Position numbers and translations under genes: made by a program. The notes beneath the pieces were generated by a model. It was not told the origin of the DNA and did not search any database. It was given only the letters and a program-made list of their open reading frames with translations. Positions 56,935 to 64,000 of a DNA stretch of 64,000 bases are shown in pieces. How positions within the stretch are numbered: position 1 is the first letter of the stretch; each line of letters begins with the position of its first letter. This stretch comes from Prochlorococcus sp. AG-402-G10 (GTDB lineage Bacteria; Cyanobacteriota; Cyanobacteriia; PCC-6307; Cyanobiaceae), in assembly GCA_003279445.1 (NCBI GenBank), contig QCHT01000001.1, forward strand, positions 62,001 through 126,000, given 5' to 3'.

Positions 56935-57615
56935 GTGCTAATCGAACGAGAAAAAAATTTTTGTAAGGGAATTAATCCCTTGTGGGGCAAACTTTCAATG
57001 ATTGCTACACAGGATATTGCTTTGAAAACTTATTTTAGGAATAGGATTGTACTAGGACAAGAAAACCTTCCTTATAAAGGAGCTGTTGTTCTTGCCCCAA
57101 CTCATAGGTCTCGTTGGGATGCTCTCATGTTGACTATGGCAGCAGGGAGAAGAATAACAAAAAGGGACTGTCGGTTTATGGTTACGGTATCTGAAATGCA
57201 GGGTTTACAGGGCTGGTTCCTGACTCGATTAGGTTGTTATCCAATAGATAAAAAGAAACCTTCTCTAATATCATTGAGGTATTCGATTGACTTATTGATT
57301 TCAGGACAGCAATTGGTTCTTTTCCCTGAAGGTAGAATTAATAGAAGAAGTAAACCAATAAATCTTGAGAAAGGGCTGATTAGACTTTCTCAGTTGGCGT
57401 ATAGGAATGGTGTTGATGTTCATGTTGTTCCTGTAGGAATTGCATATAGTGAAATTCGCCCAAAGCTTTTTGGTTCAGCTTCTATATGTTTTGAGAAACC
57501 AATTGAAATCTCTAAAACTGGACGTAAAGCAGCGGAACAATTTGATTTAGAACTAATAAATAAAATGCGCTCAGCAGAAGAAGCCGCACAAAAAGCTATT
57601 GGACGAATTTCCTAA
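56935..57615 (+). CDS. plsC: 1-acyl-sn-glycerol-3-phosphate acyltransferase
   Basis: Second acylation of glycerol phosphate to phosphatidate. Motif I is THRSRWDALML (H-x4-D), motif III FPEGRINRRS, with LEKGLIRLSQLA and VHVVPVGIAY; 226 residues. The start is GTG 56935 and the N terminus is not very hydrophobic, so membrane contact is probably peripheral. It feeds CdsA at 27.8 kb in the same pathway. Divergent from pdxJ over about 155 bp. A small family of plsC-like acyltransferases exists in cyanobacteria, so the acceptor is inferred. Confidence 0.9.
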   Translation: MLIEREKNFCKGINPLWGKLSMIATQDIALKTYFRNRIVLGQENLPYKGAVVLAPTHRSRWDALMLTMAAGRRITKRDCRFMVTVSEMQGLQGWFLTRLGCYPIDKKKPSLISLRYSIDLLISGQQLVLFPEGRINRRSKPINLEKGLIRLSQLAYRNGVDVHVVPVGIAYSEIRPKLFGSASICFEKPIEISKTGRKAAEQFDLELINKMRSAEEAAQKAIGRIS

Positions 57616-57649
57616 TCCATATAAAGTCTATGTAAATAACTTTTGATCG

Positions 57650-58171
57650 ATGAGCTGGCGCATTCCTTTTACAGTTTTAGCTCTTAGCACTGGGCTAGCT
57701 CTGTCCTCTTTCCCAGTAGTTGCTCAACCTTCTTCTTCCGAGGAGTACAGAGTCTTAGCGAAGTCGGATATTGGCCTAAGTCTTGATACCGTAGAGAAAT
57801 TTTTAAAAGATGGAGATGAGCTTTTTTTGAAAGGAAACTATTCTCAGGCTCGAAAGAAATATGACAAAGCAAGGGATATGTCAAAACTTCTATTGGGATT
57901 CTATGGGGATTTAAGTAATTCTTTTAAAGGCGTTGATGCTCTAATTCCGCGTGAGATGGATTCAAATAGCAGAAAAGTTATTGCTTTAATCTCAAAGTCA
58001 AATCTTAAGCTTGCTACCCTGTTTAGGAAGAATAATCAATCAGCATTAGCTGTTCCTTTGCTTGTTGAGGTTGTTAGGATATCTGGCCCTGCTAACAAAG
58101 AAGGTAATCAAGCGTATATGGAACTCGTTGAATTAGGTTTTGTTAACACCCCTTTTCGTGGCGGTAGGTAA
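57650..58171 (+). CDS. Secreted TPR-like hypothetical protein
   Basis: A 173-residue exported protein. Signal peptide about residues 1-25 (SWRIPFTVLALSTGLALSSFPVVAQP). The mature part is all-helical: SLDTVEKFLKDGDELFLKGNYSQARKKYDKARD looks like one or two TPR-type hairpins, followed by further helices and a Gly-rich tail (FRGGR). No enzyme motif is seen. I cannot name the family. It starts 34 nt after plsC, so co-transcription is possible. No Cys is present, so no disulfides or lipobox. Confidence 0.75.
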   Translation: MSWRIPFTVLALSTGLALSSFPVVAQPSSSEEYRVLAKSDIGLSLDTVEKFLKDGDELFLKGNYSQARKKYDKARDMSKLLLGFYGDLSNSFKGVDALIPREMDSNSRKVIALISKSNLKLATLFRKNNQSALAVPLLVEVVRISGPANKEGNQAYMELVELGFVNTPFRGGR

Positions 58172-58230
58172 AGACTTTAAATTAAAAATGAACTAGATAA
58201 ATTGATTTCTTAATTTCAATTAAATAGTTG

Positions 58231-58479
58231 ATGTTAAATTCCCTCCCTATGGTTGATTTTGAAGTATTAATCTTATCTATAAAGAAAGTCCTCCCAGATG
58301 CTCAGGTTAAAGTTGAGGATTTGAATGGAGGAGGTGATCATTTGCATGTTGATGTTGTTTCATCAGCATTCGCCGGACTCTCTAGAGTTCAACAACATCA
58401 AATGATTTATAAAGCTCTTCATCAAGAGCTTGCCAGTGAAGCTATTCACGCATTGGCCTTGAAAACTTCCACCCCTTAA
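58231..58479 (+). CDS. BolA/IbaG family protein
   Basis: A small BolA-fold protein (82 residues) that works with monothiol glutaredoxins in Fe-S and stress regulation. Motifs: [38 protein letters not shown], with the conserved His in HLHV, and the helix LALKTSTP at the end. The start ATG 58231 is preferred; a TTG at 58228 and ATG 58249 are alternatives. The grxD gene follows 12 nt later, a common bolA-grx pair. Confidence 0.9.
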   Translation: MLNSLPMVDFEVLILSIKKVLPDAQVKVEDLNGGGDHLHVDVVSSAFAGLSRVQQHQMIYKALHQELASEAIHALALKTSTP

Positions 58480-58491
58480 TATTCTTTAAAT

Positions 58492-58815
58492 ATGGATTCT
58501 GAAACACGATCAAGAATTGATGAATTAATCAACTCTCATTCAATAATGGTCTTTATGAAAGGCACTAAACTGATGCCCCAATGCGGCTTCTCAAATAATG
58601 TTGTTCAGATATTGAATGCTCTTGGTATGAATTTTGACACCTTTGATGTCTTGTCCGATATGGAAGTCAGGCAGGCAATCAAAGAGTATTCAAATTGGCC
58701 TACTATCCCTCAGGTTTATTTAAAGGGTGAGTTCTTAGGAGGATCCGACATATTAGTTGAAATGTACAATTCTGGTGAATTGCGTGAAAAGCTTGAAATT
58801 GCCTTGGCTTCCTAG
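58492..58815 (+). CDS. grxD: Monothiol glutaredoxin (Grx4 type)
   Basis: CGFS-type glutaredoxin, binding a [2Fe-2S] cluster and pairing with BolA. The active motif is PQCGFSNNVVQIL, with TIPQVYLKGEFLGGSDIL (cis-Pro and GG loop). Length 107 is standard. It begins 12 nt after bolA on the same strand. The stop is 2 nt before the end of a convergent small gene. Role in iron signalling is inferred from the pair. Confidence 0.95.
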   Translation: MDSETRSRIDELINSHSIMVFMKGTKLMPQCGFSNNVVQILNALGMNFDTFDVLSDMEVRQAIKEYSNWPTIPQVYLKGEFLGGSDILVEMYNSGELREKLEIALAS

Positions 58816-58817
58816 GA

Positions 58818-59093
58818 CTATTCCCTCTGCTTTTGGAAATACAGATTATTGATATCCCCATCAGGACCAATGAAACTGGAGGGATCAAGAATCCATCGCT
58901 CTACCAGTTTTTCAAGTGTATCTAGGTCTTTTGGAGGAAGAGTTCTGCCCTTTCTTAGAGCATGCAAGTATCCATCAGCATAAATCTTTAATTCTGTTGG
59001 TGTATGAAAACTGTTAATAAGTTCCTGACATGCATCGCAAATTGACTGAAAATGTCTTATAGATGTTGGGTCCTGAAATGATTGTGATGTCAT
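58818..59093 (-). CDS. Small hypothetical protein, 91 aa
   Basis: A soluble, helical protein: SIRHFQSICDACQELINSF, then LKIYADGYLHALRKGRTLPPKDLDTLEKLVERWILDPSSF. Two Cys (CDAC) near the N terminus may bind a metal or form a disulfide. The YADGYLHALR-type helix is typical of a cyanobacterial conserved family that I cannot name securely. Convergent with grxD (2-nt gap) and divergent from the response-regulator gene across about 60 bp. Confidence 0.72.
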   Translation of the reverse strand: MTSQSFQDPTSIRHFQSICDACQELINSFHTPTELKIYADGYLHALRKGRTLPPKDLDTLEKLVERWILDPSSFIGPDGDINNLYFQKQRE

Positions 59094-59154
59094 TTTGCGA
59101 TAATCCTTAGGTATTTCTAACAGTTGGACACTTGATTAGTTATCTTAAAACAAC

Positions 59155-59928
59155 TTGATTTTGCCTGTGACATTAACTCCAGATCTACTTTCTGAAGAAC
59201 AAAGTTCGCAGCCTTCCCTAGCTGGTGGATCTCTGCACCCGACTGCTCAGAGTCCTTCAAGAATACTTGTTGTTGAACCTCATCCAACGTTGAGAACTGT
59301 TCTTGTTCAAAGGTTAAGGCAAGATGGTCACCTCGCTGCTGCTGTTGGATCTGTAATAGAAGCTATTGATCTGTGTCGCGACCAATCACCAGATCTCTTG
59401 GTAAGTGCTGAGCTGCTAGAGCAAAGCTCTGCTTTGAATTTGGGCCAGCAACTTGGATGTCCTGTTATGGTTCTTACTGCTAGAGCTGGAGTTGAAACTA
59501 TAGTTGGTTTACTTGATGATGGAGCAGATGATGTTTTGCGCAAACCTTTTGGGTTGGAAGAATTAGCTGCGCGTTGTCGGACTCTTCTTAAAAGAGGTCG
59601 AATAGGACTTCAAGAGCGAGTCACTGTTGGTCCGTTAGAGGTCCATCTGCTTCTTCGGCAGGTTACTTTGAGAGAGAAACCAGTCGAACTAAGTCCAAGG
59701 GAATTTGCTTTGTTATGTGCCTTGCTTATGCCTCCTGGGATGGTAAGAAGTAGGCACGAACTTCTAAGAATGGCCTGGCCCCCTTTTAGTGGTGGACCAA
59801 GATCAGTTGACACCCAAGTCTTAACCCTTAGAAGGAAGCTTGAACAAGCTGGCTTAGGTGATGGAGGTGGAATTACAACTGTTAGACAGCAGGGATATAG
59901 ATTTAGCCTTGATAGTCTTCCCTCCTAG
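59155..59928 (+). CDS. OmpR-like response regulator with a degenerate receiver
   Basis: A 257-residue transcription regulator: a 33-residue Ser/Pro/Thr-rich lead, a receiver domain at about 36-152, and a winged-helix OmpR-type DNA-binding domain at about 157-255 (LSPREFALLCALL, SVDTQVLTLRRKLEQ, VRQQGYRFSL). The receiver keeps the switch Thr108 and Lys130, but the acidic pocket is E41-P42 instead of D-D, and position 85, normally the phosphorylated Asp, is Ala. It is therefore unlikely to be phosphorylated normally. The first codon is TTG (59155); GTG 59167 is an alternative. It is not RpaA, which keeps its Asp. Confidence 0.88.
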   Translation: MILPVTLTPDLLSEEQSSQPSLAGGSLHPTAQSPSRILVVEPHPTLRTVLVQRLRQDGHLAAAVGSVIEAIDLCRDQSPDLLVSAELLEQSSALNLGQQLGCPVMVLTARAGVETIVGLLDDGADDVLRKPFGLEELAARCRTLLKRGRIGLQERVTVGPLEVHLLLRQVTLREKPVELSPREFALLCALLMPPGMVRSRHELLRMAWPPFSGGPRSVDTQVLTLRRKLEQAGLGDGGGITTVRQQGYRFSLDSLPS

Positions 59929-59959
59929 AGTCTGAAAGTTACAACAATTCAATGATCTT

Positions 59960-62569
59960 CTAAATAAATTTAACTATTAATTCTTCGTTGCATATCTCTA
60001 TCTTTATTCTGTTCTTTTCCTGGAACTCATTCTTTAATATCAATTTGGCTAAGGGAGTTTCAATTTCTTGTTGAATAATACGTTTGATTGGCCTTGCTCC
60101 ATAAGCAGGGTCGTAACCTTTTTTACTTATCCATGCATTAACTTTATCTCCTATCTCAAGAGAAAACTTATTTTTTTCAAGTCTATTAGAAATCCTTTGC
60201 ATTTGGATTCCTGCAATTTTAGTCATTTCTTTTTCTCCTAGGCTTTTGAAAATTATTTTACCGTCCAATCTATTAAGAAATTCAGGCTTAAAAAATCTGC
60301 CTAATTCTTTAATTAGTATCCTTTCAATGTTGTCTAAATCCTTATAACTTTTATCTGAATTATACATTTCTAGTATTGATTCGCTGCCAACATTACTAGT
60401 AAGAATGATTATTGCATTTTTGAAATTAATAGTTTTCCCCTGCCCATCAGTAACTCTTCCTTCATCTAGTATTTGTAGCATTATATTTAATACATCAGAA
60501 TGAGCCTTCTCGACTTCATCAAAAAGGATTACTGAATAAGGTTGTTTCCTAACAGCTTCTGATAATTGCCCACCACTCTCATAACCAACATATCCTGGAG
60601 GTGCCCCTATTAGCCTACTAACAGAATGTTTTTCCATATATTCAGACATATCTATTCTTATAATTGCTTTATTACTATCAAATAGCTCACTTGCTAATGA
60701 TTTGCATAATTCTGTCTTTCCTACTCCTGTAGGTCCAAGAAACAAAAAGCTTGCAATTGGTTTATCAGGGTCTCCCATATCAGTCCTTGAACGTTGGATC
60801 GCGTCAGATACTGCTTTAACCGCATTTTCTTGGCCAATTACTTTTAGATTCAAATTTTTTTCAAGTTCTAAAAGTTTTTCTATTTCTGACTTGGCAAGTC
60901 TCGCTGTTGGTATAGAGGTCCATTTAGCAATTACTTCAGCAATATCATTCTCGGTAACTTCTTCTCTAAGTAATGATTTTTGATGGTTACTTTTCTTCTT
61001 TCCGTGGATTATTTCTTCTTTTTCTGAAAGTCTACTTTGCAGTAATGATAGAGTTCCATATTCTAATTCTGCTGCTGTGTTTAGATCGTAATTTCTTTTA
61101 GCTTGTTCTATTTGTATCTGAACCCTTTCTATATCTTCTTTTATTTCAGAGAGCATATTTATAGATTGTTGCTCACCCTTCCATTGATTTGTGAGAACCT
61201 CTTGCTTTTTATCAAGTTGCTCTAATTCCTGTGTTATCTTATTAATTTTTTCTTTGCTAGAAATATCATCTTCTCTTTTGAGAGAAAGCTGTTCCATTTG
61301 CAATTTAATGATTTTCCTATCTATCTCATCAAGTTCTTGCGGTTTCGATGTGATTTCCATTTTTAATTTGGAAGCTGATTCATCTATTAGATCAATTGCT
61401 TTGTCAGGAAGAAATCGTTCTGCTATATATCGGTGACTAAGAATAGCTGCAGAAATTAAAGCACTGTCAGATATTCTCACCCCGTGATGAACTTCATATC
61501 TTTCCTTAAGACCTCTAAGAATTGAGATGGTATCTTCCACTGAAGGCTCGTTTATGAGAACTTGCTGAAACCTTCTTTCTAGAGCTGGGTCTTTTTCTAT
61601 ATGTTGTCGATGTTCAGAAATTGTTGTTGCCCCAATGCATCTTAGTTCTCCTCTAGCAAGCATAGGTTTTAATAGATTACTTGCATCCATAGCTCCTCCA
61701 GTTGCACCTGCTCCGACCACTGTATGGATTTCATCGATAAATAGAACAATTTGCCCTTGAGACGATGTCACTTCTTTTAAGACTGCCTTTAGCCGTTCTT
61801 CAAATTCACCACGATACTTAGCGCCGGCTATTAGGGCCCCCATATCAAGGGAGATAAGTTGTCGATTTTGAAGGGCAGATGGAACATCGTTATTTATTAT
61901 TCTTTGAGCAAGGGCTTCTACTATTGCTGTTTTGCCTACTCCAGGCTCCCCAATTAGAACAGGGTTGTTTTTGGTTCTCCTGCTAAGTATTTGTATAGTT
62001 CTTCGAATTTCATCATCTCTTCCTATTACTGGGTCAAGTTTTCCTTCTTTGGCTTCATTGGTTAAATCTCTTCCATACCTTTCAAGAGATTCATATTGCC
62101 CTTCAGGATTTTGATCTGTCACCTTTTGTCCTCCTCTAATTTTATTGATAATTTGAGATAGAAGTTCATTATCAATTTTTTCATGCAAAAGAATTCTTTT
62201 GATGGCCCCACCTTCTTCCGATAAGGTAAGAAGTAAGTGTTCCACTGAAATGAAATTGTCTTTAAGAGACTTTTTTATTTGATCTGATCTGTTTATTGTA
62301 GCTTCTACTTCTCTGCTAATAAATAGTTCAGTTGGCTTTTCTTTCAATCTAGGTTTTGATTTTAATAACTCCTCAATTACATCTCTTATTTTTTTGATTG
62401 ACCCATTACTCTTTATTATGATTTTTTCTACTAGCTCACTCTTGTAAAGTAAAGAACTAAAGATATGCTCATTGTCTATATATTGATGGCAATATTTCTT
62501 AGCAGTTTCTTGTGCGTAGATGATTGACGACCATGCTTCTTCTGTAAAGTTTTCTTGTTTGAGTTGCAT
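59960..62569 (-). CDS. clpB: ClpB disaggregase (Hsp100), diverged N domain
   Basis: Rescues aggregated protein together with DnaK. AAA1 has [14 protein letters not shown] and [15 protein letters not shown]; the middle coiled-coil propeller is near 400-520, AAA2 has [16 protein letters not shown] and [25 protein letters not shown]. No ClpP-docking loop is present, as expected for ClpB. The N-terminal domain (1-150) is less conserved than usual ([13 protein letters not shown]). Length 869. Cyanobacteria often have two ClpB proteins; the divergence suggests the second, non-thermotolerance type, which is inference. Confidence 0.9.
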   Translation of the reverse strand: MQLKQENFTEEAWSSIIYAQETAKKYCHQYIDNEHIFSSLLYKSELVEKIIIKSNGSIKKIRDVIEELLKSKPRLKEKPTELFISREVEATINRSDQIKKSLKDNFISVEHLLLTLSEEGGAIKRILLHEKIDNELLSQIINKIRGGQKVTDQNPEGQYESLERYGRDLTNEAKEGKLDPVIGRDDEIRRTIQILSRRTKNNPVLIGEPGVGKTAIVEALAQRIINNDVPSALQNRQLISLDMGALIAGAKYRGEFEERLKAVLKEVTSSQGQIVLFIDEIHTVVGAGATGGAMDASNLLKPMLARGELRCIGATTISEHRQHIEKDPALERRFQQVLINEPSVEDTISILRGLKERYEVHHGVRISDSALISAAILSHRYIAERFLPDKAIDLIDESASKLKMEITSKPQELDEIDRKIIKLQMEQLSLKREDDISSKEKINKITQELEQLDKKQEVLTNQWKGEQQSINMLSEIKEDIERVQIQIEQAKRNYDLNTAAELEYGTLSLLQSRLSEKEEIIHGKKKSNHQKSLLREEVTENDIAEVIAKWTSIPTARLAKSEIEKLLELEKNLNLKVIGQENAVKAVSDAIQRSRTDMGDPDKPIASFLFLGPTGVGKTELCKSLASELFDSNKAIIRIDMSEYMEKHSVSRLIGAPPGYVGYESGGQLSEAVRKQPYSVILFDEVEKAHSDVLNIMLQILDEGRVTDGQGKTINFKNAIIILTSNVGSESILEMYNSDKSYKDLDNIERILIKELGRFFKPEFLNRLDGKIIFKSLGEKEMTKIAGIQMQRISNRLEKNKFSLEIGDKVNAWISKKGYDPAYGARPIKRIIQQEIETPLAKLILKNEFQEKNRIKIEICNEELIVKFI

Positions 62570-62843
62570 AATAATATTCTTTTCTTATTTATTAGATTAT
62601 GTAGGATTACTTTAGTTCTGATTAGTGGGGTTACCGCCTTACTTTTTTCGGTAAGCCCTATTTTGTTCGGTTATTTCTATAAACTGAACTATAATGAAGC
62701 CAAATTAAATTAACTGCAGATAATTGAAGCAGATTCAAAGTCTAATTATTAGTGGCCTTACTAATATTATTAAACAGAATCATGGCTATTAAATCGATTT
62801 AACATTTTTGATTGAGATATCTTTTATAACCTCAAATAGATAA
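62570..62843. other. AT-rich intergenic stretch between petE and clpB
   Basis: About 275 bp with no gene found on either strand beyond scraps under 20 codons. It must hold the clpB promoter on the - strand. A partial inverted repeat (CTTAC/GTAAG near 62639-62656) is the only visible structure. The petE terminator lies at its right edge. Confidence 0.5.
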
Positions 62844-62882
62844 AATAATCTCCCATGTTAGAAGCCCTAACATGGGAGATAT
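62844..62882 (-). terminator. Intrinsic terminator of petE
   Basis: A perfect 14-bp inverted repeat (ATCTCCCATGTTAG at 62848-62861, CTAACATGGGAGAT at 62867-62880) with a 5-nt loop, followed on the - strand by TATTTTAT. It is 56 nt after the petE stop. The best hairpin in the window; it would insulate the highly expressed petE from clpB, which lies downstream on the same strand. Confidence 0.85.
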
Positions 62883-62935
62883 AATCTGAATGGTAATTAA
62901 ACAATCAGATTTTTATAATTCAAGATAATTAAGTT

Positions 62936-63295
62936 CTAATTAACAACAACCTTTCCTACCATGCCAGCGCCTCTATGGGGTTCACAGTAGTAATCATAGG
63001 TGCCTGCTGCAGAGAAGGTCTCTTCCCATGACTCGCCAGGTGCAAAAGCAAGATCGGGATGACTTAATTCATCATGTCCTTCAAAGACTGCATTGTGAGG
63101 TGCCAATTTGTTATTAACAAACTTGACTGTGTCTCCTGTGGAAATGCTGACTGAGCTGGGCTCAAAAGCAAGCATTCCAGCATCTGTGCCGAGTTTTACC
63201 TCAACTGTTTTAGCTTGTACTGTGCTTACTCCAAAGACAAGGACTAGAAGCAGGGCAAAGCTTGCTGTAACTACTGATCGAAGCATTGAAGCCAT
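62936..63295 (-). CDS. petE: Plastocyanin
   Basis: Soluble copper carrier between cytochrome b6f and photosystem I. The precursor has a signal peptide (residues 1-28, hydrophobic [18 protein letters not shown]). The copper ligands are all present: His67 (LAPHNAVF), Cys104, His107 and Met112 ([11 protein letters not shown]). Mature size about 91 residues, slightly short. It has its own terminator and a possible -10 hexamer immediately upstream, and lies 32 nt after the epimerase gene. Confidence 0.97.
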   Translation of the reverse strand: MASMLRSVVTASFALLLVLVFGVSTVQAKTVEVKLGTDAGMLAFEPSSVSISTGDTVKFVNNKLAPHNAVFEGHDELSHPDLAFAPGESWEETFSAAGTYDYYCEPHRGAGMVGKVVVN

Positions 63296-63314
63296 TTGTT
63301 TCTTTATTTCTTTA

Positions 63315-63320
63315 ATTATA
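63315..63320 (-). promoter_or_regulatory. Possible petE -10 element (TATAAT)
   Basis: A perfect TATAAT on the - strand, 19 bases before the petE start codon, in the 32-bp gap behind the epimerase stop. A TTGAC-like hexamer lies only 10 bp upstream, too close for a normal -35, so the promoter is proposed on the -10 alone. Confidence 0.4.
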
Positions 63321-63327
63321 TTACCTT

Positions 63328-64000
63328 CTAAGTCAACTTTTTAACTTTTGGTAGCCCCGATCGATTAAGAATTTCATTTAATGACTTCGCATAACTATTT
63401 CCACCAAAGTCTTCAGGGCTTGTGGCTGGTTCATGTGTGAAATGACGTTGCTTAATACTGAGCCTGTCCCAACTGCTAATTTTGATTGGGAGAATTTTCA
63501 CTAGAGCATCTATTAGCCAGCCCCATAAAGGTATTTGAGGAACCTTTCTCATTCCATTCCATTGCAGTAATGCGTTAATTACTTGGTCTATCGATATATA
63601 AGCTTGGCCGAGTACTAACTTCAGAATTTTCCCATCACTTGGTTTTTGGGAAACTGGATATTGATTTGATATCAGTTTCCCACATATGAATGCAATGTCT
63701 TGAGCATGAATGAAATGAAATCTCGAATAACCTTTAAAAAATCTGGCAAGCCAAAGCCATTTGGAGGCTTCTTGAAGACCTTGAGTTAAATAACTAGCTG
63801 GGAATAGTCCAGATTGGTTGTATCTCCCCCCAAATACTAATGTTGGGAAAACAGCTACTATCTTTGGAGCTAAAAAATGTTTTTCAAGTTCTTGAAGACA
63901 TTTAGCCTTAGTTTGAATATATTCAGTTCCTAAATACTCTGCTTGGGGTAATTTATTCAGCTTTTTATCTAAAATACTTGCAGTTGAAAAGTAAATGAAT
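63328..64000 (-). CDS. NAD(P)-dependent epimerase/dehydratase, partial (N terminus off the right edge)
   Basis: The frame is open to base 64000, so at least 223 C-terminal residues are seen and the gene's start is outside the window. The extended SDR core shows FIYFSTAS, then the catalytic YIQTK (Y-x3-K) inside [15 protein letters not shown], then [14 protein letters not shown] and [10 protein letters not shown]. The C-terminal 74 residues are basic. Such atypical SDRs in cyanobacteria include complex I-assembly or lipid/sugar enzymes; the substrate is unknown. petE follows after 32 nt. Confidence 0.85.
   Translation of the reverse strand, partial: FIYFSTASILDKKLNKLPQAEYLGTEYIQTKAKCLQELEKHFLAPKIVAVFPTLVFGGRYNQSGLFPASYLTQGLQEASKWLWLARFFKGYSRFHFIHAQDIAFICGKLISNQYPVSQKPSDGKILKLVLGQAYISIDQVINALLQWNGMRKVPQIPLWGWLIDALVKILPIKISSWDRLSIKQRHFTHEPATSPEDFGGNSYAKSLNEILNRSGLPKVKKLT

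Overview
The window looks like core chromosome of a marine picocyanobacterium, most likely a low-light Prochlorococcus. The base composition is AT-rich (mid to high 30s % GC by eye), genes are tightly packed with many 1-4 nt overlaps, and there is a lycopene beta-cyclase, plastocyanin, a PsbP-like lipoprotein, SasA, OpcA and a ferredoxin-NADP reductase without the phycobilisome-linker domain. The strain cannot be fixed from the sequence alone. I see no prophage, insertion sequence, CRISPR array, rRNA or integrase.

Layout. 1-10.9 kb: end of crtL, a GH57 glucan branching enzyme, leuA, two small conserved-type proteins, a 7TM-HD c-di-AMP phosphodiesterase-like protein, then folD-crtE-PAP2-like-SF1B helicase as one + strand run. 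10.9-18.5 kb: a - strand block of zwf-opcA-cbiA, petH with a clear intrinsic terminator, a START-like protein, tRNA-Glu(UUC) and sasA. 18.5-19.3 kb is the only long gene-poor gap. 19.3-34.6 kb: a secreted protein, prs, malQ, a RodZ-like HTH protein, a pseudouridine synthase, a UbiB kinase, a fold-I decarboxylase, cdsA, a DUF2993/hydrolase/polyol-dehydrogenase string, clpC and rimI. 34.7-40.3 kb: a six-gene + operon lysA-dacA-uppS-bioB-trhO-unknown. 40.3-46.5 kb: lipA, recR with an odd start, a PsbP-like lipoprotein, an ABC exporter, a secreted Cys protein and a DEAD-box helicase. 46.6-56.8 kb: recD, recB, a membrane methyltransferase, recC and pdxJ, read as pdxJ-recC-methyltransferase-recB-recD. 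56.9-64 kb: plsC, a TPR-like secreted protein, bolA-grxD, a response regulator with a degenerate receiver, clpB, petE and a truncated NAD epimerase.

How the genes fit together. The carbon genes (GH57, malQ, zwf, opcA, SasA) fit storage-glucan turnover and night-time NADPH supply under clock control. c-di-AMP synthesis (dacA) and breakdown (7TM-HD) are both present, with dacA between lysA and uppS as in a cell-wall precursor operon. A complete RecBCD set plus RecR gives double-strand break and gap repair.

Nothing here amounts to a clearly new multi-gene system. The best leads are the recR gene with no standard start codon, the phosphorylation-site-less response regulator, the methyltransferase inside the recBCD operon, the hydrophobic N terminus of PetH, and several small unrecognised proteins, including a 51-residue membrane ORF.
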